Origin: Microcoleus vaginatus HSN003
GTDB lineage: Bacteria > Cyanobacteriota > Cyanobacteriia > Cyanobacteriales > Microcoleaceae
Reading direction: 5' to 3'
Assembly (NCBI RefSeq): GCF_022701255.1
Contig: NZ_CP031705.1
Location: forward strand, 310,001 to 374,000
DNA length: 64,000 nucleotides
Each line of letters starts with the position of its first letter. Positions within the stretch are counted from its first letter, which is position 1. Both the position numbers and the translations under genes were made by a program. This document shows positions 55,248-64,000 of the stretch, in pieces. A model generated the notes under the pieces. The model saw nothing but the letters and a program-made list of their open reading frames with translations. It did no database searches and had not been told where the DNA came from.

Positions 55248-55704
55248 GTTGATCGATTTTTGATTGTAGCGCGCCTCAACACTGGGGGGATTGCGGGGGC
55301 GGATTGGGATTTGGGCGAGCTCGTTCCGGGTGGCTAAGGACAGGGCATTGCCGTGTCCCCACAGATCTCGTGTTCCCACAGATATAATGTGGTTTGTTAC
55401 ATATCGATATAATCAGGTTTTAGTTAATACCAAAACCTAATTTTGATGGCACGTTATCCCAAAGCAGAATTTTTATTAAAAATTCCTTAACCTGTGTTTT
55501 CGGTCATCTACCTTTCGATAGAGCTTCTCTTATTTTTTCAAACTTCTACCTTCTATCGCAACCGCCAAGACTATTAAGACGTTCTTAATTGCTGAAACAT
55601 GAGCTGAAGATTGCGCCTTCCTTCTTCCTTCTTCCTTCTTCCTTCTTCCTTCTTCCTTCTTCCTTCTTCCTTTCCTCAATCAATCTCAAATTACGCACTA
55701 ACAA
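55248..55704. other. Spacer between divergent groEL and ABC exporter genes
   Basis: It contains a palindrome GGACAGGGCATTGCCGTGTCC near 55338-55360, a common type of cyanobacterial intergenic repeat, and a CTTCCTT heptamer tract (about 55615-55673) that ends 30 bp before the ABC gene. Short ORFs here are products of the tract. Confidence 0.6.
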
Positions 55705-57453
55705 ATGGCTCGTTATTCTCGACTGCAAAAACTCGGCTCTTATATGCGCCCGCACTGGAAGCCAACATTCTGGGGCATTTTTTCGCTGTTAATTGTCAAT
55801 GCTGTGGGCGTTTACATTCCCCTGCTGATTCGGAATTCAGTGGACACTCTCCAAGTTGCGACTAAATTTGACGAAGTTTTCAACTTCGTGGCACTAATTC
55901 TGATCCTCGCCTCAATTATGTGGGTAATTCGGATGGTGTCGCGGATTCTGCTGTTTGGCGTGGGGCGTCAAGTAGAATTTGACCTCAAACAGCAAATATT
56001 TAATCATTTATTAACATTAGAACCGTCTTATTTTGCCGCCAATACGGTAGGAGATTTAATTAACCGCGCTACTTCCGATTTGGACAATATTCGGCGCTTG
56101 GTGGGGTTTGCAGTGCTGAGTTTGGCGAATACGGCATTTGCCTATGCTTTGACTTTGCCGGTGATGTTGGGGATTAATGTAAGGCTGACGTTGTGTGCGA
56201 TCGCAGTTTATCCTTTAATGCTGGTTTTGGTGCAGTTATTTAGCGACAAACTTCGCATCCAACAGTTAGCGGTGCAAGAGGAATTGTCGGCGATGAGCGA
56301 TTTGATTCAGGAAGATATGAGCGGGATGTCGGTAATTAAAATCTACGCTCAAGAAGAAAACGAACGCCGAGCTTTTCGCAATTCCAATGCGAAGTTGCTA
56401 TCAGCAAATTTGGAATTAGCAAAAACTAGAAACTTTATTTTCCCCCTGCTGGGCGGTTTGGCAAGCATCAGTTTGTTGGTGCTACTTTCTGCTGGTGGCG
56501 GGGCAATTGCTAATGGTCAAATTAGCATTGGCGATTTTGTGGCGTTGCTGATTTATGTCGAGCGTTTGGTATTTCCGACGGCGCTGTTGGGTTTCACAAT
56601 TACTGCTTACCAGCGAGGAGAAGTGAGTGTCGATCGCATCGAATCAATTCTGACTGTGGAACCGCAAATTAAGGATGCTGCCGATGCAGTTGAACTGCCA
56701 ACTCCCGTCAAAGGCGAAATTGTGGCTCGCGATCTAAATTTTACTTATCCGGGTGCTAAGACACCCGCGCTTAAAAATGTTTATTTTACTATAAAACCGG
56801 GCGAAACTGTCGCAATTGTCGGGGCGATCGGCTCAGGAAAATCAACTTTAGCTAATGCGCTGCCACGCTTGCTAGATATCGATCCGGGTCAGTTATTTGT
56901 AGACGGACAGGATATTACTGAGGTAAAATTGACGGAATTGCGCGGGGCGATCGCCTACGTTCCGCAAGAAAGTTTTCTGTTCGGCACTACCATCAAGAAT
57001 AACATCCGCTACGGAAACCCTTTAGCGGAACAGCCGGAGATTGAAGCCGCGGCAAAACAAGCGCAAATTCACGCCGAAATCCTCAACTTTCCGCAGCAGT
57101 ACAAAACAGTTGTCGGCGAGCGCGGCATTACTTTATCCGGCGGACAGCGGCAGCGGACTGCACTTGCTCGCGCTTTGTTAGTTGACGCCCCGGTGTTAAT
57201 TTTGGATGACGCTCTTTCCAGCGTTGACAATCAAACTGCTACCGACATTTTGCGAAACTTGGCCACGGGAACCGATCGCAAAACAGTAATTTTTATCTCG
57301 CATCAAATGTCAGCGGCGGCTAGTGCCGATCGCATTTTTGTGATGGAGAGAGGAGAAATAGTTCAGAGTGGCACTCACCTTGAATTGGTAGGGGAAAAAG
57401 GGCTTTATAAGTATTTATGGAACCAGCAAAAATTAGAGGAATTGCTGCATTGA
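55705..57453 (+). CDS. ABC transporter, half-size exporter with fused permease and ATPase
   Basis: The 582-residue protein has a six-helix membrane domain (about 20-310) followed by the nucleotide-binding domain (about 335-570). Walker A is GAIGSGKST, the Q loop is YVPQESFLFG, the signature is LSGGQRQRTALARALL, and Walker B is VLILDDALSSVD. It works as a homodimer or heterodimer to move hydrophobic or multidrug-type substrates, which cannot be named from sequence. No partner half-transporter or outer-membrane gene is adjacent. The CTTCCTT heptamer tract lies just upstream, so its promoter is uncertain. Confidence 0.92.
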   Translation: MARYSRLQKLGSYMRPHWKPTFWGIFSLLIVNAVGVYIPLLIRNSVDTLQVATKFDEVFNFVALILILASIMWVIRMVSRILLFGVGRQVEFDLKQQIFNHLLTLEPSYFAANTVGDLINRATSDLDNIRRLVGFAVLSLANTAFAYALTLPVMLGINVRLTLCAIAVYPLMLVLVQLFSDKLRIQQLAVQEELSAMSDLIQEDMSGMSVIKIYAQEENERRAFRNSNAKLLSANLELAKTRNFIFPLLGGLASISLLVLLSAGGGAIANGQISIGDFVALLIYVERLVFPTALLGFTITAYQRGEVSVDRIESILTVEPQIKDAADAVELPTPVKGEIVARDLNFTYPGAKTPALKNVYFTIKPGETVAIVGAIGSGKSTLANALPRLLDIDPGQLFVDGQDITEVKLTELRGAIAYVPQESFLFGTTIKNNIRYGNPLAEQPEIEAAAKQAQIHAEILNFPQQYKTVVGERGITLSGGQRQRTALARALLVDAPVLILDDALSSVDNQTATDILRNLATGTDRKTVIFISHQMSAAASADRIFVMERGEIVQSGTHLELVGEKGLYKYLWNQQKLEELLH

Positions 57454-57530
57454 AAAGTGACAAATACTTGGAGTCATCTATAGTTAGACCCTAGATAAGT
57501 AGGTTGGTGCAAATAAACTGGTCACGAGGA

Positions 57531-57587
57531 GGGCGGGTTTTGTCAGAATAAACTGGCTGCTAGCATAGGCCCCGGCTAAACCCGCCC
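57531..57587. repeat. Palindromic GCGGGTTT...AAACCCGC repeat, copy 4
   Basis: GGGCGGGTTT (57531-57540) faces AAACCCGCCC (57578-57587). It lies between the convergent ABC exporter and desaturase genes. Confidence 0.7.
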
Positions 57588-57719
57588 AATCCATGTAATT
57601 TTTATTTGTAACCAGCTACTTAACTCGGAAAGTTACGGTTAAAATTTATCTCACTAGCTGCATCCCTAATCATAGGATTTGGGTTATAAAAAAGCAACCA
57701 AATTTTTTGCAAACCGATT

Positions 57720-58835
57720 TTAATTAGCTACATTACTGAAGGGAATTTCTTCTTGTTCTTGAAATAATTTAATCGATTGCAGACTATCTGAAGCAGCATC
57801 CCAAAGAATGAATTGGAAGCAGTCAGGAATATCGCGAATTGTTAGGGATTTTGAATTAGCCAGCAGGTGAATATTAGCATTGTGACAAGCCCGAAGATTA
57901 TAGTTAGGTATACGCTCAGAGAGATGATGAATATTGTGGTAAGCAATATCAGCCGAAAACCAATTGAGAATAGTTGGTAATTTTAGGTAACTACTGCCTT
58001 CAATTGCGCCAAGAATATAGTCCCAACCCTCAGCTTTATGAGCGTAGGAACCGTCAAAATTATGCTGAACAAAGAAAATACAGATAAATATCGCTGCAGA
58101 ACAGGTCATGACAATTGAGTAAACACTCCAGAAAAAGCCAAATCCCAGTAAGTTGCTCAGATAAATCCAGCTACCAACCACACAAATATTGTTGAAGAGT
58201 AAATCCCAAAACTCAGCCGTCGTATACCAATGTTTGGATTTATAAGAACCAATGATTGCAGATAAACCCATGCCAAAATCTTGAGTGAGACAAGCAAAAA
58301 TATGTCGGATAAAACCAGTAATTCCCAATAGCAGCGCGAGTCTTGGCTTAATAATTAGATAGAAAAAACCACCGGGAAAAAGCATCAATGGGTGTCTGAG
58401 TAACTGATAGATTTTTTGACTAAATGGACTTAGGGCCGCAAATTGTTCGGTGGATATCAACGCCGAAGGGCCTCGGTACATATCCCAATTACCATTATGT
58501 TTGTGGTGATAAGCGTGTCCCCTCGACCAGGGGTACTGAGGAATCGCATTGATGATACCTAGCAGAAAACCCATAATGCGATTGACTTTTTTGGAACTAA
58601 AAAGAGAATAGTGCCCGCAATCGTGCATCAAAGAGAAACAACGTCCTGAAAAAAGTGTCATCAACACCATTATCGGCGGGAGCAGGAATACAGAAATGGC
58701 AGCCGCTTTAAATGCTAAAAACCATAAGAATATATAAGGAACCACTGTATTGAGTATTTGGCAAGTAGCTGTCAAATTGTTGCTCTTCATATAAGGAGCT
58801 AGCACAAAATCTGACTTTTTGATCACGTTTTTCAT
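57720..58835 (-). CDS. Membrane fatty acid desaturase family protein
   Basis: The 371-residue integral membrane di-iron protein has hydrophobic spans around residues 28-70, 145-185 and 205-250. All three histidine boxes are visible: HDCGHYS, RGHAYHHKHNG and HNIHHLSERIPNY. This places it with acyl-lipid desaturases and related oxygenases; length and the NIHHL box fit a delta-12/omega-type enzyme, but position specificity cannot be read from sequence. Monocistronic, with a palindromic repeat at the 3' end. Confidence 0.88.
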   Translation of the reverse strand: MKNVIKKSDFVLAPYMKSNNLTATCQILNTVVPYIFLWFLAFKAAAISVFLLPPIMVLMTLFSGRCFSLMHDCGHYSLFSSKKVNRIMGFLLGIINAIPQYPWSRGHAYHHKHNGNWDMYRGPSALISTEQFAALSPFSQKIYQLLRHPLMLFPGGFFYLIIKPRLALLLGITGFIRHIFACLTQDFGMGLSAIIGSYKSKHWYTTAEFWDLLFNNICVVGSWIYLSNLLGFGFFWSVYSIVMTCSAAIFICIFFVQHNFDGSYAHKAEGWDYILGAIEGSSYLKLPTILNWFSADIAYHNIHHLSERIPNYNLRACHNANIHLLANSKSLTIRDIPDCFQFILWDAASDSLQSIKLFQEQEEIPFSNVAN

Positions 58836-59444
58836 TCAGTATATCTATGGTGTGCGGATAAGTGCTTAGCTTACCATCAGGAGAGGTCGGCTATTTTTGG
58901 CATTGTTTTATTGCAGGTAATTGGGTAACTGGCGGTTGAAAATTGACCCATACTTTACAAAAGTGCGGATAATATTTAGTTCAGTAGCTCCTCCTTTTGG
59001 TGGTTGCGCCAAGCTGAAATTTATCCCAGATTTGACGTACTTAATCATAACAAACTGCCGTACTAATTGCTAATCATTGTAGCAAATTAATTTCTAATTT
59101 ATCCTTACGTGTTAGGAGAAGAATAATTTATTTGGTGGGATTTTCTGTTGCCATGATTTGAAGAAAATTTGAGATAGCGGATGGCTCTCTTGACTGTCGT
59201 TGCCGATCATCTTTGGTAGACAATTAATTCAGTTAGGAATGGTAAGTGATGCAGAACAGTATCAACCTGCCACTTCACAGGTGTATTGATAGGCACATTG
59301 ACAGGACAAATCACCAGGCATCAACCAGGCGTGAAAAATCCATTTCAAGGAGTGTATCCAATGGTCAGCATATTTTGGTGAATGAACAGATTCTGTCAAT
59401 ACCCAAAGCTACCTGGCCGCTTGTTATCTTCAACTCGCATTGGT
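58836..59444. other. Spacer between the desaturase and the MetE-like remnant
   Basis: No supported gene. A plus-strand ORF of 72 codons (59246-59464) overlaps the remnant and has no recognisable content. Confidence 0.35.
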
Positions 59445-59612
59445 TTATTGCTGCCCCCCTGTAGCAGACTTTACCATATTTTTCAGCGCGGGAACAGTCT
59501 GCAATAAAGCATCTGTCTCTAATTTCCCACTCAAAAATGCTTTCAAGGCTTTCTTTATTTCCCGGTTGTTACCAATCCGAGGATATTCCCATGCCTCAGC
59601 GAGAATCGTCAT
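59445..59612 (-). pseudogene. MetE N-terminal remnant
   Basis: The minus-strand frame from the ATG at 59612 reads MTILAEAWEYPRIGNNREIK, then KALKAFLSGKLETDALLQTV, and stops after 55 codons at 59445. The PRIG-N-RE-KKALxAFxxGK pattern is that of the N terminus of cobalamin-independent methionine synthase MetE (usually about 750 residues). The rest is absent. It could be read as a tiny gene, but a truncated fossil is more likely. Confidence 0.45.
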
Positions 59613-60030
59613 AACTCAACTTTGTTTGCAGAAAAAACTGTGAAGCGTGTCAGCAGCCGAGCAAATTGCTGCACCCGAAGGCATTAATATGATTGTTGGT
59701 TGCACACGATCGACCTTCGGTGATGTATGCCGCTATTTTTGCTTGCATCGTCTGTGGCACACTTTACTGTACCGGGTTCTACCCCAACTCGATCGCAGGT
59801 TCAAAATTTTGGCGACTGGCGAAAACTTTTTATTGGCGGGCTATAGGGGCGAGGGACAAACGGCCCATCTCGGAAACCAAAGCTGACACAACATCCAGAA
59901 CCGCAGAGGATTTTGGCTCAACTCCTTGAGAAGAGAATTTGAGGAGCGATCGCAATTGGCTGCGTTTTTTGTGCTCGGAGATAGCTCGGATTTGCTACAA
60001 TCTAATCGCACACGCGACTAGAAATGGGTT
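59613..60030. other. Spacer upstream of the 155-aa hypothetical gene
   Basis: Two overlapping plus-strand ORFs of about 78 codons (59647-59929) have no recognisable sequence. A HIP1-type site lies near 59947. Nothing else supported. Confidence 0.35.
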
Positions 60031-60498
60031 ATGACCGAACTATTAGATGAGACGCTTTCTATTGAAATGGCCGCTCGCATCAAAAGCAACCGTAAAAACT
60101 GCTTTGACAACGCCTGTAAAGCAGCGTTAGCCACCGAGGGCGCGATTTATGTTCAAGGCTTTTTAGCCGTGCCGGGAGTGCCATATAAACCCCTCGAATA
60201 TAGCTGGATTGAACTCGACGAGCGAATTGTTGACCCAACCTTTCCCCATCTCGGTTTCATCGCTCAAGACATTCATTACTTCCCAGTCCAGCGCTTCAGC
60301 GTCAAGAAACTCAAAGCAATCCTAGAAGAATCAAAAGAAGATTATCCTGAAGACGACCCGCTGCCGATTTATGGCAATCAACCTTATGAATATTACGGCG
60401 ATTTGATGTTAGGCGGTAGCGATTACCAAGATGCTTACGATTTGGCTGCCGCTAAATGCAGGGAATTAAACCAACCCAAAAAACAGGATGCGAACTAA
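60031..60498 (+). CDS. Hypothetical protein with Cys and Asp-Pro-Thr motifs
   Basis: The 155-residue protein reads RKNCFDNACKAALATEGAIY, then YVQGFLAVPGVPYKPLEYSW, then ELDERIVDPTFPHLGF. The order Cys, then aromatic-Trp segment, then DPT resembles papain-like/NlpC or transglutaminase-like folds, where a Cys and a later DPT stretch are conserved, but a clear catalytic His is not in the usual place (Tyr-Ser-Trp where His-x-Trp is expected). The acidic C-terminal half (about 100-155) is unrecognised. Function unknown. Confidence 0.6.
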   Translation: MTELLDETLSIEMAARIKSNRKNCFDNACKAALATEGAIYVQGFLAVPGVPYKPLEYSWIELDERIVDPTFPHLGFIAQDIHYFPVQRFSVKKLKAILEESKEDYPEDDPLPIYGNQPYEYYGDLMLGGSDYQDAYDLAAAKCRELNQPKKQDAN

Positions 60499-60572
60499 TT
60501 CAAGACTTACCAAAAAATGGTTTGGCGCGCCTATTATAGCAGTAAGGTACGCTGCACCTCACGTATAGAGGT

Positions 60573-61670
60573 TTAAGTAAGTGCTGAAGCTCCAAACCTC
60601 GAATAATGAAAAGCAGCCAATAACGGATCAGAGTTCTGATTCCCAATCAAATCAGCCAACAATTTAGCCGTCACCGGAGCCAACAAAATGCCATTGCGGT
60701 AATGCCCCGTCGCCCATGTCAAATTCTCCCAAGCACTAGCACCTAAAATCGGCAACTCATCAGGAGTAGCCGGCCGAAATCCCCACCAAAACTCCAGAAT
60801 TGGATAGTTTTTTAATTCGGGATATAACTTAATGGCTCCTGCTAGCAAACTTTGGATTCCCGCAGGCGTATTTCCCGGTCTAAAATCCACATTTTCGCTA
60901 GTTGCGCCAATAATAATTCTGCCATCTTGACGTGGCACAATATAAATGCCAGTCCCGAATAGAACGGTTTGTAGGGGCTGGATAACTCCACAATCTTCTG
61001 GTACACATACTGACAGCATTTGTCCCTTTCTTGGAAAAACAGGAATATCCAATAATTTCTCAGACCAAGGGCCCGCAGCCAAAACATAACGGTCAGCTTG
61101 TAATTTTCCTGCCGTTGTTTCCACTCCAAAAACTCGGTTTTTAGGCCGAATAATTTCTTCTGCCCTGCCTTGAATAATATCAATTTTTAATTCTTTGCTT
61201 GCCAATTGAAGCGTCCGAAATAAAGCGCGGTTGTCTACTTGAGCGTCGTCAGGATACCACCAACCGCCAATTACTTCTTGACCTAATCCAAACTGGTGCT
61301 GGCGAACAGTATCTCTGTCCAACCATTGATAATTAAGGGTTGACAAAAGTGGCTTTTCTTGAGGCTCATTTTGACAAACTGGTGCGAGAATTCCCGATCG
61401 CCAATATCCCGTTTTTAATCCGGTAATATCTTCTAGCCGTTCCACCCAGGCAGGATACAGTGCGCGGCTTTGCAAGCACAAATCCAGCATCGGACTGGGG
61501 GGAATTCGTTCGGCTTGCGGGGCAAGCATTCCAGCGGCAGCCCGGGCGGTCGGTTGTTTAGAATCGGCGGTGAGAACTGCGACAGATGCCCCTCGCAGTT
61601 TCAGTTCTACTGCTAGCGAAAGGCCAATTATTCCGCCGCCAATAATCAGAATATCTTTAGATGAATTCAT
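60573..61670 (-). CDS. thiO: Glycine oxidase ThiO
   Basis: ThiO is an FAD enzyme that oxidises glycine to dehydroglycine for the ThiG reaction in thiazole synthesis. The 365-residue protein has the N-terminal FAD fold ILIIGGGIIGLSLAVEL, ARAAAGMLAPQAERI, YVLAAGPWSEKLL, and a C-terminal ATGHYRNGILLAPVTAKL. Length is that of a free-standing ThiO. In several cyanobacteria ThiO is fused to ThiG; here it is separate, and ThiG at about 32.5-33.5 kb carries a different N-terminal domain. No TPP riboswitch visible upstream. Confidence 0.93.
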   Translation of the reverse strand: MNSSKDILIIGGGIIGLSLAVELKLRGASVAVLTADSKQPTARAAAGMLAPQAERIPPSPMLDLCLQSRALYPAWVERLEDITGLKTGYWRSGILAPVCQNEPQEKPLLSTLNYQWLDRDTVRQHQFGLGQEVIGGWWYPDDAQVDNRALFRTLQLASKELKIDIIQGRAEEIIRPKNRVFGVETTAGKLQADRYVLAAGPWSEKLLDIPVFPRKGQMLSVCVPEDCGVIQPLQTVLFGTGIYIVPRQDGRIIIGATSENVDFRPGNTPAGIQSLLAGAIKLYPELKNYPILEFWWGFRPATPDELPILGASAWENLTWATGHYRNGILLAPVTAKLLADLIGNQNSDPLLAAFHYSRFGASALT

Positions 61671-61821
61671 TAACTTTTATATGGACTTTCTGGCTTTTTT
61701 GACCTCTCGGCTTTCTTTAGGGTAAGGTGCGCTAAGCACACCTTACAGTTAGAATTATTATGCAAGTCTTACAGATTATCTGGCAAGGCGATCGTCCTAT
61801 CTGCCTTTTTTAACAAAAAAT

Positions 61822-62160
61822 CTATGCTTGGGGGTTCCAGACAGTTTCAGAACCTTGACCCCAGAAACCGTCATATTTTGTCACCTTAATATCGCCTAAA
61901 ACCTTGGTTTGGCAGGACAAACGGCGATTGGAGGCGGAAGAATGGGGAGGAACCGAAAGTCTGGCTTTTTCGCGCCACTGGGACTCGGAAACTTCGCCCT
62001 CGACGGTAACGGCGCAAGTGCCGCAAGTGCCGAGACCGTGGCAGTTGATGACTTTGGCGTTGCCGTTGTAGACATCGATGCCGTTTTTGAGCAAAACTTC
62101 ACGGAGATTCGCTCCGCGATCGCACTCAAATGTTTTTCCTTGCGCTTGTACCTTGACCAC
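61822..62160 (-). CDS. [2Fe-2S] ferredoxin-like protein
   Basis: The 112-residue soluble protein has a plant-type beta-grasp ferredoxin fold: FECDRGANLREVLLKNGIDV, the cluster ligands CHGLGTCGTC, and a later Cys in RLSCQTKV. The four-ligand pattern (CxxxxxCxxC plus one) is intact. It ends with a short GSETVWNPQA tail. It is likely an electron carrier for a particular enzyme. GTG start at 62160, with a weak GGGG site upstream. Divergent from cimA. Confidence 0.88.
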   Translation of the reverse strand: MVKVQAQGKTFECDRGANLREVLLKNGIDVYNGNAKVINCHGLGTCGTCAVTVEGEVSESQWREKARLSVPPHSSASNRRLSCQTKVLGDIKVTKYDGFWGQGSETVWNPQA

Positions 62161-62277
62161 AGCAATTTACCCCAGTTAGATTTATGTTAATTTTCCTATA
62201 TATTATCGCATTAAATTCAAATAAATTCATCTAATATGGTAAGTGATATATTACCAATTTCTCGATCGCAATTTCCC

Positions 62278-63891
62278 ATGACAAATCGGCTCTGGATCTA
62301 CGATACCACGCTGCGAGACGGTGCTCAGTGTGAGGGACTCTCCTTATCTCTCGAAGACAAACTGCGAATTGCTCGACAGTTAGACAGTTTAGGAATTCCC
62401 TTTATTGAAGGCGGCTGGCCGGGGGCGAATCCTAAAGACGTACAATTTTTTTGGCGTCTCAAAGAACAGCCCCTAACTCAAGCAGAAGTTGTAGCTTTTT
62501 GTTCGACTAGGCGACCGGGAACTACGGCAGCTAATGATGAAATGTTGCAGGCTATTTTGTCCGCCGGTACTCGCTGGGTAACACTGTTTGGCAAGTCGTG
62601 GGATTTGCACGTTATTGAAAGTTTGAAGACGACGCTAGAAGAAAATCTAGCGATGATTCGAGATACAATTGAATATTTGCGGAGTCAGGGAAGGCGCGTT
62701 ATTTACGATGCAGAACACTGGTTTGACGGCTACAAACACAATCCAGATTATGCTATTAAAACTTTAGAAGTTGCCGCCGATGCCGGTGCAGAATGGCTAG
62801 TGCTTTGCGATACTAACGGGGGTACTTTACCTCACGAAGTCACTCAGGTTGTTTGCGATGTTTTAAAAGCTTTAGGAACCAATCGCGAAAAATCTATACA
62901 ATTAGGAATTCACACTCACAACGACTCGGGAGTGGCGGTTGCTAATGCTTTGGCTGCTGTGCGGGAAGGGGTGACGATGGTACAGGGAACTATTAACGGT
63001 TACGGCGAACGCTGCGGCAATGCCAATTTATGTTCATTGATTCCTAATTTTCAGCTAAAGTTGGGTCATAATTGCATTGAAGACGAGCAATTAGTTAGAT
63101 TAACTCAAGTAAGTCGCTCGATTAGTGAAATTGTCAATCTTGCTCCCGACGATCATGCTCCTTTTGTCGGTCTTTCGGCTTTTGCTCACAAAGGCGGAAT
63201 CCACGTATCGGCTGTTGAGAAAAATCCGTTAACTTACGAACATTTGGAACCGGAAAAAATTGGCAACAGGCGGCGAATTGTGATTTCGGATCAAGCTGGT
63301 TTGAGCAATGTTTTGGCGAAGGCTCGCACTTTTGGCATGGATCTCGATCGCAAAAATCCTGCTTGTCGCCAAATTTTGGAAAAATTGAAAGATTTGGAAA
63401 GTCAGGGATATCAATTTGAGGGTGCTGAGGCGTCTTTTGAATTGTTAATGCGGGAAGCCTTGGAACAACGGCCGCCGTGGTTTGAAATTAAGGGATTTCA
63501 AGTCCACTGCGATAAGGTTGGCGAAGATTGTACGGCTTTGGCCACGGTCAAATTGTCAGTAAACGGTACAAATATTTTGGAAGCTGCCGAAGGAAACGGC
63601 CCGGTTTCGGCTTTGGATGCGGCTTTGCGGAAAGCTTTGGTGAATTTTTATCCGGCGATCGCCCATTTTTACCTGACAGATTACAAGGTGCGGATTCTGG
63701 ACTCCGGCTCGGGAACTTCTGCTAAAACTCGCGTGTTGGTTGAGTTTAGTAACGGTCAAGACCGCTGGACGACTGTGGGGGTTTCTGGTAATATTTTGGA
63801 TGCTTCTTATCAGGCGGTTGTTGAAGGTTTGGAGTATGGTTTGGTGTTGGGAGATAGGGAGGCGATCGTTTTAACTGTGTCGAGTTATTAG
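62278..63891 (+). CDS. cimA: Citramalate synthase
   Basis: CimA condenses pyruvate and acetyl-CoA to citramalate, the first step of the threonine-independent route to isoleucine. The 537-residue protein has the HMGL-like TIM barrel (about 1-280): RLWIYDTTLRDGAQCEGLSL with the metal-binding Asp, LGIHTHNDSGVAVANAL, and GTINGYGERCGNANL. The C-terminal regulatory LeuA-like allosteric domain (about 395-530) is also present. Length and the EGGWPGANPKD motif match CimA rather than isopropylmalate synthase. The ATG at 62278 is preferred; the frame is open to an ATG at 62236 without clear difference in signals. Confidence 0.93.
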   Translation: MTNRLWIYDTTLRDGAQCEGLSLSLEDKLRIARQLDSLGIPFIEGGWPGANPKDVQFFWRLKEQPLTQAEVVAFCSTRRPGTTAANDEMLQAILSAGTRWVTLFGKSWDLHVIESLKTTLEENLAMIRDTIEYLRSQGRRVIYDAEHWFDGYKHNPDYAIKTLEVAADAGAEWLVLCDTNGGTLPHEVTQVVCDVLKALGTNREKSIQLGIHTHNDSGVAVANALAAVREGVTMVQGTINGYGERCGNANLCSLIPNFQLKLGHNCIEDEQLVRLTQVSRSISEIVNLAPDDHAPFVGLSAFAHKGGIHVSAVEKNPLTYEHLEPEKIGNRRRIVISDQAGLSNVLAKARTFGMDLDRKNPACRQILEKLKDLESQGYQFEGAEASFELLMREALEQRPPWFEIKGFQVHCDKVGEDCTALATVKLSVNGTNILEAAEGNGPVSALDAALRKALVNFYPAIAHFYLTDYKVRILDSGSGTSAKTRVLVEFSNGQDRWTTVGVSGNILDASYQAVVEGLEYGLVLGDREAIVLTVSSY

Positions 63892-63918
63892 GTTGAGGGC
63901 AAAGAGAAGTTGCCTGAA

Positions 63919-64000
63919 TAAGCTGTCGCGCATTTAAATTGCATATTCGAGGCGGGCGGGACACCCCACAAGAGTTTTATTGTTTTTTGACATACAATTT
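63919..64000. mobile_element. MITE-like element of the TAAGCTGT family, cut by the window end
   Basis: TAAGCTGTCGCGCATTTAAA begins at 63919. The interior is the reverse complement of the 29383-29480 element (GGCGGGCGGGACACCCCACA). The other end is beyond the window. It lies 28 bp past the cimA stop. Confidence 0.75.

Noticed and set aside
60499..62277. TPP riboswitch near thiO
   Set aside because: No segment matching the conserved TPP-riboswitch cores was found upstream of thiO or of thiG.

Overview
The window looks like a piece of chromosome from a filamentous, probably non-heterocystous cyanobacterium of the Oscillatoria/Microcoleus type. The grounds are: very many GCGATCGC-type (HIP1) octamers; an RNase P RNA carrying heptamer repeats; an Ssl1498-type photosynthesis-associated small protein; a HetZ-related regulator; a PilB-like protein; cyanobacterial forms of TrpB, CimA, ThiG and protoporphyrinogen oxidase; and intergenic DNA full of 7-bp tandem repeats (STRR) and small MITE-like palindromes. 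I saw no tRNA, rRNA, CRISPR array or intact transposase.

Layout. 0.6-8.3 kb: a giant secreted repeat protein on the minus strand (DUF4347, lectin-like, DUF11 repeats, TP-rich linker, Ig/cadherin-like repeats, RTX tail), now split by one extra G in a G run. 9-20.7 kb: housekeeping genes (prolyl oligopeptidase, recR, YciH/SUI1, trpB, a CAP protein, an RNase D-type exonuclease) plus a PilB-like protein without ATPase motifs and a HetZ-related protein. 20.9-29.3 kb: glyS, murD, a run of small minus-strand genes, a MAPEG protein, a mechanosensitive-channel remnant, and a two-gene operon of a DUF389 membrane protein and a CPA1 antiporter. 29.9-33.8 kb: methyltransferase, cupin, Crp-like regulator, a PD-(D/E)xK nuclease-like protein whose 3' end overlaps an ORF fused in frame to ThiG, and an Ssl1498-type small gene. 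34.3-45.3 kb: TPR protein, OmpR-type regulator, protoporphyrinogen oxidase, a multi-PAS histidine kinase and CorA. 45.6-50.6 kb: rnpB, rnc, a Gfo/Idh/MocA oxidoreductase with an in-frame heptamer tract, and a Cache-type histidine kinase. 51.3-52.4 kb: a gene graveyard, with a methyltransferase broken by a MITE and a photolyase-like gene with its middle deleted. 52.9-63.9 kb: DUF2811, CIRCE-controlled groEL, an ABC exporter, a desaturase, a MetE-like remnant, thiO, a [2Fe-2S] ferredoxin and cimA.

Functional links. thiG and thiO both serve thiazole synthesis but lie about 28 kb apart. rnpB and rnc are neighbouring RNA-processing genes. trpB and cimA serve amino-acid synthesis. Much of the spacer DNA belongs to a few repeat families. 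One palindromic family sits between convergent genes in three of its four locations. Repeats have also entered coding sequence in glyS, the oxidoreductase and the TPR gene.

The most novel candidate is the overlapping nuclease / small-domain-ThiG pair at 32.0-33.5 kb. It resembles a toxin-immunity pair whose second member has become welded to a biosynthetic enzyme; this is an inference.
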